From Rusavskia elegans (lineage: Eukaryota; Ascomycota; Lecanoromycetes; Teloschistales; Teloschistaceae), in contig SAUG01000030.1 of assembly GCA_011316305.1 (NCBI GenBank), positions 620,001 through 684,000 on the forward strand: a stretch of 64,000 bases of DNA, written 5' to 3'. The position numbers were made by a program, and so were the translations under genes. This document shows positions 56,384-64,000 of the stretch, one piece after another. Below the pieces are notes generated by a model that did no database searches, was not told the DNA's origin, and worked only from the letters and a program-made list of their open reading frames with translations. Within the stretch, counting starts at the first letter, position 1, and the number at the start of each line of letters is the position of its first letter.

Positions 56384-59300
56384 ATGTCTACGGTCAAGGC
56401 AGCTTTGAGGGCTGCAAAAGGGGCCTTGGATGCACACCAGTACGAAAGTGCGATAGAGAACGCCAATAAAGCACTCAAAGAGGACCCTAAGAACTATCAT
56501 GCGTACGTGAGATTCGCCGGTTGAGGTACGTATATCAATCACTGACCCCTGTCCGCTCTTTAGTAATGTCTTCCTCGGATTAGCTTTCGAAAAGCAGAAT
56601 CGAAATGAGGATTCCGAGAAATCGTACAGAGCAGCTGCTTTGCTCAAAGGAAGCGACCCTCTTGCATGGCAAGGCTTGATCTCTTTGTACGAACAGCAGG
56701 GTGGTCGAAAGCTGGACGAATACCATGATGCCACCTCTCATCTTGCATCCGTGTTCATAGCGGTGTACGTAAAATTAACTGTGATCCTTCGTCGCCGAAC
56801 GCACAGCGCTGAATCCTACGGTTACCAGGGACGACAAGACCCGATGTCAAACAGTGGTCGACAGATATACTGACTTTGCCCGAAAGTGCGGAACACGAGC
56901 ACAATACCGACATTCGTTAGAAATTCTGCTCCCGGGCAGTGAAGTGTATGACTACTTGGAAGGGCGGATCTTGCATCCGGCGTACACGTACACCAAGATC
57001 GCGGAGCTCCTTGAGCAGGATGAAAAGGAGAAGATCAACTACGAGATCGGCCAGCGTCGGACCAGGTTGGGCGCCAAAATCGATCAAGTTACAGCGGACG
57101 TCAAGAAGGAAGTGTTACAAGCCAGTGACTTAGAGACCATCTACCAATGTATCGTCGACTGGACCGAGGACGATGCAACGCGGCGATTGTACGAAGAAAA
57201 AATTCTTCAGCGCGCGTATGACACTTTAGTCGTACTCCCATCGGCTCTGAAGACCCAAAAGCGAGATCAAGTACTTCGGCTGGCCCAAGGTTTAGTCATA
57301 CTCAAGCACCCATTCGCCCTGGCTTGGAGACTCAGTCTTGAATGGAAAGACGTCGACCGCATCGAAGATTTGGACGCTGGACTCCTGCGTGAATACGTCG
57401 AAGTTTTCCCCGAAGATGGAGTAGCCAAAGTCTTGCGAGGATATCTTGATAGTGAGATATCCGCATTTCCCGCCCATACTCCCGAAGATGATGACGATGA
57501 CGACGCCCGAGGGAATAAATCTGTCGCGATGACTGCGGAAGACCGACTAATCCTCATGACGGATGGCATTGAGGACAGTCCCGCTTCGATTTTGGCCCTC
57601 CGGATTATGGCTGAATACTATCTTTACCTCGAGGAGTATGAATCTACTGTTGACACTGCCCGCAAAGCCCAGCGCGAGCTTGCGATCAGTTCCCGAGCAT
57701 CTGGATTATCTTTCACAAATATGTTTGATGCGGTCAGTATATCGTTGGGCACAGCGATGATCCACTACCAGGCGCCCAGGCACCATCCGGAGGCTACATC
57801 TTTATTTGAAGGTATTCTCGCTCGCAGAGAAACGAATTCTGCTGCTTTGATCGGTATTGGTCTTATCCTTGAGGAGCGTGGCGAACTGGAGGCCGCTATC
57901 AGCTTTCTCGAGCGCGCGTTACAACAAGCTCCGAGCACGAGGGTGAAGGCAGAAGCGGCATGGTGCAAAGCGTTGAGCGGCGACTACGAAACGGGCATCT
58001 CAGAGCTCGAGCAATGTCTTTCGCAACTTGAAACAGCCGATCCGGGTACAAAGACCCTGAAAGCCCGGATCTTGTACCGTATCGGCATGTGTTTGTGGAA
58101 TCTAGATACGTCCAAGTCGTCAAGGAAAGCCCGCAATAAAGCCTATGCCCGCTTCATCTCCTCGCTACAAGCAGACATGAATTACGCTCCTGCTTACACG
58201 ATTTTGGGGATATACTACACCGACTACGCAAGAGACAAAGCTCGAGCTCGGAAGTGCTTCCAAAAGGCCTTTGAGCTATCCTCGTCCGAGGTTGTAGCCG
58301 CGGAGCGGTTGGCGCAGTCGTTCGCGAAATCCAGCGAGTGGGATCTGGTTGAAGTAGTTGCTCAACGTGTGGTGGAGTCCGGCAGACTGAGACCACCTCC
58401 TGGATCGAAGAAGCAAGGCATTAGCTGGCCCTTTGCAGCCTTGGGCGTTGTCCAGCTCAATACTCAGAATTACTCAATGAGTGCGGTATCGTTCCAATCC
58501 GCTCTTCGTATATCTCCGAAAGATTACTACAGCTGGGTCGGCTTGGGCGAGAGCTACCACAACTCAGGTCGTTACATCGCAGCGACAAGAGCGTTTGAGC
58601 AAGCGCAAACACTCGAAGCAGAGCTTGGTCCAGAGGTACTAGGTGATACATGGTTCTCAAAGTATATGCTGGCGAACGTGGAGCGTGAACTTGGAGAGTT
58701 CGGTGCAGCAATCGCTGGATACAAAGAGGTTCTTGCTTTGAGAACAAGGGAATATGGCGTATCGATCGCATCTCTCCAGACTTTAATAGAAGCTGCTTGG
58801 CAAGACATTGAGCTGGGCTTCTTTGGCCGTGCAATTGACAATATTCAGGAAGCGCTGAAGACTGCCGAAGACCTTGTTACATGGCGCAAGGACGCCTTCA
58901 ACCTCTGGAAGTCTATCGGGGATCTTTGCTCCCTGTATACATATGTTCAGTCCTACGTCGCCCAATTCCCTTTTCAATCCTTGGTTGGGCTCCTGAAACA
59001 TGATTTCGACCTGGAAGCCTACAGTCTTTTGGCTGATGTTGATCACCTTGACTGGGCAGTTTTCGTATCTTCTGCTGCGAGCGATAAGCCCGATGCCTTT
59101 CTGGGCCTATGCTGTTATGCAGCCATCTTGGCTCAGAAGAGAGCAATTTCTTGTTGCGTCAATGATGCTCACACCCGGGCCGTAGCTTGGTACAATCTGG
59201 GATGGACTGAACATCGAGCACACGTCTGTCTCATCGCTGACGAGGACAGAGACAACCCAATGAGATATCTCAAAGGTTCAGTACAGTGCTTTAAAAGAGC

Positions 59301-60708
59301 GATCGAGCTTGAATCTGGCAACTCGGAATTTTGGAACTCACTTGGAATCGTTACATCACAATTGAATCCAAAGGTCGCACAGCACGCCTTTGTCCGCAGC
59401 CTTTTCATTAACGACAAGAACGCAAGAACTTGGACAAACTTGGGTGTTTTCTACCTTGTAGAGGGCGACAGTCAACTAGCGAGCGATGCTTTCACACGAG
59501 CGCAGTCGATCGATCCTGAGCACGCCCAGGTTTGGCTCGGTCAAGGCTTGCTCGCTGCTCGATTGGGAGAATCGAGCGAAGCCCGAACTCTGTTCGCGCA
59601 TGCGTTCGAGATTGCGAGTGCGTCGGCAACGCAAATCCAACGGTCATACGCCTGCTCCGTATTAGATCACCTCCTATCATCGCCTAGCATCTCTAGCAGC
59701 GCTACAAACCTTCTACAACCTGTCCTGGCATTACGACAGCTCAGTAAGCAAAGTTCCGCCGATCTTCCATTCGAACATATCAACGCCTTGTTACAAGAAC
59801 GGATGGGGAACCATGCAGAAGCGTCGGAGAAGTTGTCCACGATATGCTCAACACTCGAGGCGGAATACGAGACATCAGAATCTGTCGAAACGCTCGCCCG
59901 TTTTGCCAACGCCAAAGCTGATTTGAGCCGATCTTTGCTCGCCGAAGGAAAGTTTGAATCTGCCGCTGAGAACGCTGAAACGGCGTTAGATCTCTCTGTG
60001 GACGATGACCCCTCAAGCATGCGAAAGAGGACCAGATTGTCTGCCCACATATCGGCGGGTCTGAGTAATCACCGCCTAGGCTCATTTGACCGTTCAATTG
60101 AAGCGTTCAAAGGGGCACTGGAAGAATCGCAAGAAAATCCCGATATTGTCTGCCTTCTCTCCCAGATCCTGTGGGCCAAAGGTGGTGAGCATGAGCGAGA
60201 AGTAGCATCTCAGCAGCTCTTCAATTGTATTGAAAAGCATCCAAGCCATGCGCGTACTATGCTCCTGTTAGGCACTATATCCGTGCTCCATGACGACCAG
60301 GATACCATCCAGGCTGTCTCGGATGATCTGCGGGGACTACGGACTCGAGATGATCTTACTCCTCAGCAGCAGAAACAACTGGCTCAACTGTTGAGTGCCA
60401 TAGCCATCTTGTACCCGGGCGAAATAGGCCAAGCCATGGCGCGGACGTCCGAGGCAACAACGGCTGTGATGCTCGGGCCTTCCCACCCTTACGGATGGAG
60501 TCAACTATCGGGCATAACGGATGTGCCTTGTCCGCCCGAGATGGCTATCTTGACCGCCATTAGAGAAGCTCCTCCGAGAGGCGCATTGAACGCCGAGGAT
60601 CTGTCTGAAGTGTATGCCCAGTCGCCCAGAGGAGAAGATGGCCAACGATCCATCATGTTTGCGCCGTGGAAGTCTTCAGGTTGGCACGCGCTTTCCCAGC
60701 TTTCATGA
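56384..60708 (+). CDS. SKI3: Superkiller complex subunit SKI3 (TPR protein)
   Basis: Exons 56,384-56,502, 56,564-56,764 and 56,829-60,708 give 1,399 aa, close to yeast Ski3. SKI3 is the TPR scaffold of the SKI2-SKI3-SKI8 complex that feeds mRNA 3' ends into the cytoplasmic exosome. It opens MSTVKAALRAAKGALDAHQYESAIENANKAL, the conserved first TPR, then NVFLGLAFEKQNR. TPR-like helix pairs recur to the end, for example APAYTILGIYYTDYARDKARA, KDYYSWVGLGESYHNSGRY, NARTWTNLGVFYLVEGDSQLA and HAQVWLGQGLLAARLGE. An acidic run EDDDDDD is at about residue 320. C-terminal HPYGWSQLSG and GWHALSQLS are typical. Introns are confined to the first 450 bp. Confidence 0.94.
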
Positions 60709-60857
60709 CACAAGCAGCTCGTTTGCATTGGCCGGCATTCTCTAGATGCGAGGGTTTCGGTAGCCTTTGCTCATGAAGTGCCGTCGACTTCCAGGTATGG
60801 ACGCCTAATATGCTAGGTAGCACTTAGAGTCCAGCAAGCAGAATACAACAGCGATAC
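60709..60857. other. Short convergent spacer SKI3 / VPS51
   Basis: Only 149 bp separate the two stop codons; transcripts probably overlap at their 3' ends. Confidence 0.5.
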
Positions 60858-61724
60858 TCATAGGTTCCCACTCATGATAGACAAGCATTGTTGCCTGACC
60901 TCATTCACACCTTGAACCTCGTTCCATTTCTGTAGCAGCTTCTGCACCTCTTCCCAATCTTTCGTCGCCTCTTCCATCCGATCCCCTTCCACTAAACCCT
61001 TCAAGCGATTTGGCGCACCCAAAACCCACCTAACAGTCTGTCTTTGTCTCTCCTTCTTTCCCACCGCCTCATCCTCTGATCGTTTCGCCCCATAACCTTT
61101 CGCATTCCGATCCTGTAAAGACGCCGCCAGCGACGCAGCCGTCTCGGCAATATGCGCTATCGCAGGCGTTAACGTCGAAGTCGCGGGAGTCAGCGGATCC
61201 ATATTCGTCCTCATCTAATAGTACCCATATCATCCTCGTCAGCCTATATCAATAACATCTCCAATCATGCCCGGGGGGCCAAAAGTCATGCAAAAACAAA
61301 CCCTGCGAATCGTATCCGTAGCCGTAATCAACTTCGAATAATTATCATACACCAACGCTTTCTTCTCCCCATCCAGCGCTCTGATCTCATTGATCAACCC
61401 GCTTTCAATCTTCAATAGCCCTTGCAATGATTCCCGCGCCAGGACATCGCGCACGTAGGTTTCGGCATCGAAGCCTGGGGCGTCGAGTTCGCTGAGGACG
61501 ATCTCCGGGGCTGTTTCGGGTGGATCGCGTTGCTGGCCGTTGCTGGCGTCGGCGGGAGCGGTGGCTTTGAGACCGTAGTAGTCTCGGAGGGCGTTCTTGT
61601 TGCGGCGAGCTGGGCGGGCGGGCGAGGTTGCTTGGGAGCGGGTGGTGGTTTCGAGTGAGGGACGGCGGGATTGGTCTGTGGAGAGGGAGGTGGTCGATTG
61701 ACGAGGTGAGGCGATGGTAGACAT
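60858..61724 (-). CDS. VPS51: GARP complex subunit VPS51
   Basis: Exons 61,724-61,302 and 61,214-60,858 give 259 aa. VPS51 belongs to the GARP tethering complex for endosome-to-Golgi traffic. The Ser/Thr-rich start (MSTIASPRQSTTSLSTDQSRR) precedes the signature RRNKNALRDYYGLK. FDAETYVRDVLARESLQGLLKIE and LVYDNYSKLITATDTIRRMR then follow, the last interrupted by an 87-bp intron whose donor is GTTTGT. The C-terminal part includes RWVLGAPNRLKGLVEG and a coiled-coil-prone tail. Fungal members are much shorter than animal Vps51. Confidence 0.9.
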
Positions 61725-62069
61725 GGTTGTCAGAGGGAGGGAGAGGGAAGGTCATGCTCTCATGAAAGACGAGGTGAGGTTGAGGGTGACCAATCGGAGG
61801 CACTTCGGAAGACAACGCTAACCCTTTTTGGATCGATGCTGTTGGCCGGCAAATCATTACCACGAATATAACAGGTTATATGTCCTGCATCTCTGTCGAC
61901 ACCTTTTCGTTCTCATGATCTGGCATCGGTTCGGAAAATAAAGGCGAATGCGTCCAATGAAATCGAATGCCGCAATATAGCCTAAGAATGTCACGACGTT
62001 TACTCGATCAGGGACTCAAACCCCCAAGAAGACTGATCGTGCACCCTTCTCCTTAACCCACACCCAATA
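61725..62069. promoter_or_regulatory. Divergent promoter VPS51 / RMI1
   Basis: 345 bp between outward-facing starts; no TATA box seen. Confidence 0.5.
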
Positions 62070-62783
62070 ATGAGCTCCCAACCCTCCAACCTCGTCAACC
62101 AACTAGCAACCCAGCTCGCAAACACCAAAAACCTACAGCCAACCCACCAATGGCTCACCGCATTCATGAGCACCCAAAAACCAACCACCCCTCTCCCCGC
62201 CCTCACCCAAACCGCCTTATTCCGTCTCCTGTCCTCGGACATCACTACCTCCCTTGCCTCCGATGTTCCCAATCGCATCCTCCCTCCTGATATCCATAAT
62301 GTCAATGTCAAAGAGTGTCGTTTGCAGGGTCCTGTTGTCGTACAGCTGCTGGGTATCGAGGACATGAGTAAAAGTCGATGGGAGCAGATTGAAGCGATCG
62401 AAGCTTTGGAACGAGGCGAAGGGACGAAAGGGAGGGAAATCATAAGGGTCACAGCGACGGAAGGTGATGATGATTCTGGCGCTGTGGTTAATAAGGGTGG
62501 AGGACCGCATAAGTTGTCGCTTCAGGATGCCCGTGGCACAGGTATCTATGGTATCGAGCTTAAAGATATCAAGGGAGTCGGGTTGGGTATGAGTATTGGT
62601 TGCAAGATGGTTCTGAAGAATGTGCTGGTCGCGAGAGGGGTGTTGTTGATGGAACCTGCGAATACGACAGTCTTGGGGGGTAAAATCGAGGCTTTACACC
62701 GGGCTTGGAAGGAGAACAGGAAAGTACAGTTGAAGGCTGCGATTGAGGCTAGTGAAAGGACTGCTCGCTCTAGTATATCATGA
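62070..62783 (+). CDS. RMI1: RecQ-mediated genome instability protein 1 (RMI1)
   Basis: Intronless frame of 237 aa. RMI1 is the OB-fold partner of topoisomerase III and the RecQ helicase in dissolving double Holliday junctions. The N-terminal helical region (MSSQPSNLVNQLATQL, PTHQWLTAF) is followed by LPPDIHNVNVKECRLQGPVV, VQLLGIEDMSKSRWEQ, the OB-fold strand HKLSLQDARGTGIYGIELKDI and GCKMVLKNVLVARGVLLMEP, a diagnostic RMI1 block. The length fits short fungal RMI1 proteins. Confidence 0.92.
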   Translation: MSSQPSNLVNQLATQLANTKNLQPTHQWLTAFMSTQKPTTPLPALTQTALFRLLSSDITTSLASDVPNRILPPDIHNVNVKECRLQGPVVVQLLGIEDMSKSRWEQIEAIEALERGEGTKGREIIRVTATEGDDDSGAVVNKGGGPHKLSLQDARGTGIYGIELKDIKGVGLGMSIGCKMVLKNVLVARGVLLMEPANTTVLGGKIEALHRAWKENRKVQLKAAIEASERTARSSIS

Positions 62784-62936
62784 TGCTAACGATTCTTCTG
62801 ATGACGATGCTACTCAGTTGGACTCGCTATTGTAAAATCATGAGCTTCAGTGGCAGTCGCCAACCACTAACGAGTGTTCTTTGCAACCGCATTCTGAGTA
62901 GGTTTTGATCACGAGAATATCCGCAGACTGACGACC
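62784..62936. other. Short convergent spacer RMI1 / DPH7
   Basis: 153 bp between stop codons of opposite genes; nothing else seen. Confidence 0.5.
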
Positions 62937-64000
62937 TCACTCACCCTCTACTTCCTCGTCCTCCGCTTCCTCGTCTTCCACTTCCTCATCCTCCACTTTC
63001 CAAACGCACAGCTTCTTGTCATAAAAACTCGTCGACACGTAAGTCATGTCTTCGACTTCTCGACCATTCAACCCCACCTGGAAATCACTGGCATAATACA
63101 ATGGTCTTATGCTTTCAGGATCCATGAATACGGCAAGGACCTCGATGTTCCAATTACCCTCGCCGTCGCAATGGACCTCAACTATTTTGCAGCCGGCATG
63201 GCTGCAGCTTGCAAGCACCGGAAAGCTGAATCCAGCTGGATCTTGCGGATCGGAAGGCCGTTGAAGAAGCTTCAGTTGCCAGACTCCGCCATCCAGTTGC
63301 CGTTCGACCATAATCGTTGCTTTTGTTCGTCCCTTTTTGATGTGCAAGACTCTGATGTACTCATCATAGCTGCCAGTAAGCAACACATCTGTACCTTTGT
63401 CCGTCCAAAGGGGAACGATAGCCGTGACGCCGGCGCCATGAGTCGTCTGGTCGTTCTGAAGTGTCCCATAAATAGGTGCGTTACGGAAATCTTTACGTCC
63501 ACCTGGGATGTCAACCACCAAGTGGCGACGGAGTGCTGAATCATCTCCCCCTGTATACAGAAATTGGGGTTGGAGGATTTCTCTTCTTGCGGACCACGCA
63601 GCAACCCAGGCCACTGTCGGTGTGTGCATCAAGAAGTGTACGCCGTCCTTTCTAGATGTCATGATTGGGGGTGCAGTGTTGGTCACTGCGATAGATCCAT
63701 CTGACATGGTAGCGGCTATCACCGATGACACCCAGTCAGACGGCGGGAAAGCCAAGGAAGTAACATCCACGTGAGGATCATTGACTACGACAGGGTTGCC
63801 AGATATTGTAACAGAGTAATGGCGGCTCGGAATGTCCGTGGAAGGGCCAGATTCGGAGGCAAGAGTGCCAATTAGAATCGTGCCAATGCTCGTAGCGAAC
63901 GCAAAGTCTTGTGGCTGGTTGGGAGAAAAGCGCAGGTCGAGGATGGCGAAAGGGAAGGAAAGGGTTTGAACGTGTTGCCTATGTAGTCAGTGTCCGTTTG
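62937..64000 (-). CDS. DPH7: Diphthine methyltransferase DPH7-like WD40 protein (partial)
   Basis: The last exon runs from a splice acceptor (exon edge 63,978) down to the stop at 62,937, coding 346 full residues. The N-terminal exon(s) lie beyond the window. DPH7 removes the methyl ester of methylated diphthine on elongation factor 2 during diphthamide synthesis. WD-repeat blades are visible: LDLRFSPNQPQDFAFATSIG, VAWVAAWSARREILQPQFLYTGGDD, DVLLTGSYDEYIRVLHI and VLASCSHAGCKIVEV, then TSFYDKKLCVWKVED. The tail is an acidic repeat of (V/A)EDEE units. The assignment rests on the SYDEYIR and GGDD blades typical of DPH7; another WD40 protein is possible. Confidence 0.8.

Overview
The window is from a filamentous ascomycete (Pezizomycotina). 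Genes have several short introns (about 46-182 bp, GT...AG), and a NoxB-type NADPH oxidase with fungal housekeeping genes is present. The left 43% is AT-rich DNA ruined by repeat-induced point mutation (RIP): CpA/TpG is strongly depleted, TpA is dominant, and almost no reading frame survives. Dothideomycetes or a related class with a two-speed genome would fit, but the class is not proven here.

Region 1 (1-27,753) is a nested graveyard of repeats without a working gene. A roughly 6.6-kb compound repeat at 1-6,588 recurs in the same order at 20,212-27,753. Comparing the two arms gives paralogous empty sites that date later insertions. Inside are two copies of a tRNA-promoter SINE (4,406-4,833 and 6,813-7,241) with 14- and 18-bp target duplications; a 2,012-bp LTR element with 183-bp LTRs and a GAAAA duplication (8,720-10,731); a family of 330-400-bp MITEs with TAGACTGGCC-type ends and 8-bp duplications (hAT-like); a GC-rich 566-bp element with TA duplications (23,627-24,192); a GC-rich foldback element (26,669-27,257); and long inverted repeats (8,475/11,909). 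One relic of a coding sequence is legible at 14,950-15,300 (-).

Region 2 (28,223-64,000) is gene-dense, of ordinary base composition and mostly conserved. In order: glutaryl-CoA dehydrogenase (+), ubiquitin-conjugating enzyme UBC4/5 (+), NADPH oxidase NoxB (+), peroxisomal copper amine oxidase (-), two paralogous fungal-specific proteins (-,-), CFT2/CPSF100 (-), MAM33/p32 (+), protein-L-isoaspartate methyltransferase (-), mitochondrial citrate carrier CTP1 (-), DEAD-box helicase DHH1 (-), a fungal-specific protein of unknown function (+), a GH5 glycosylceramide/sterylglucoside-type glucosidase with a CaaX end (-), SKI3 (+), VPS51 (-), RMI1 (+) and the 3' part of DPH7 (-).

The genes do not form one pathway. 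Several concern RNA 3'-end formation and decay (CFT2, DHH1, SKI3). Several act in mitochondria or peroxisomes (glutaryl-CoA dehydrogenase, MAM33, CTP1, amine oxidase). Divergent pairs with short shared promoters are common (CFT2/MAM33, DHH1/51,648 gene, GH5/SKI3, VPS51/RMI1). All exon borders were read by eye from reading frame, splice sites and family conservation.
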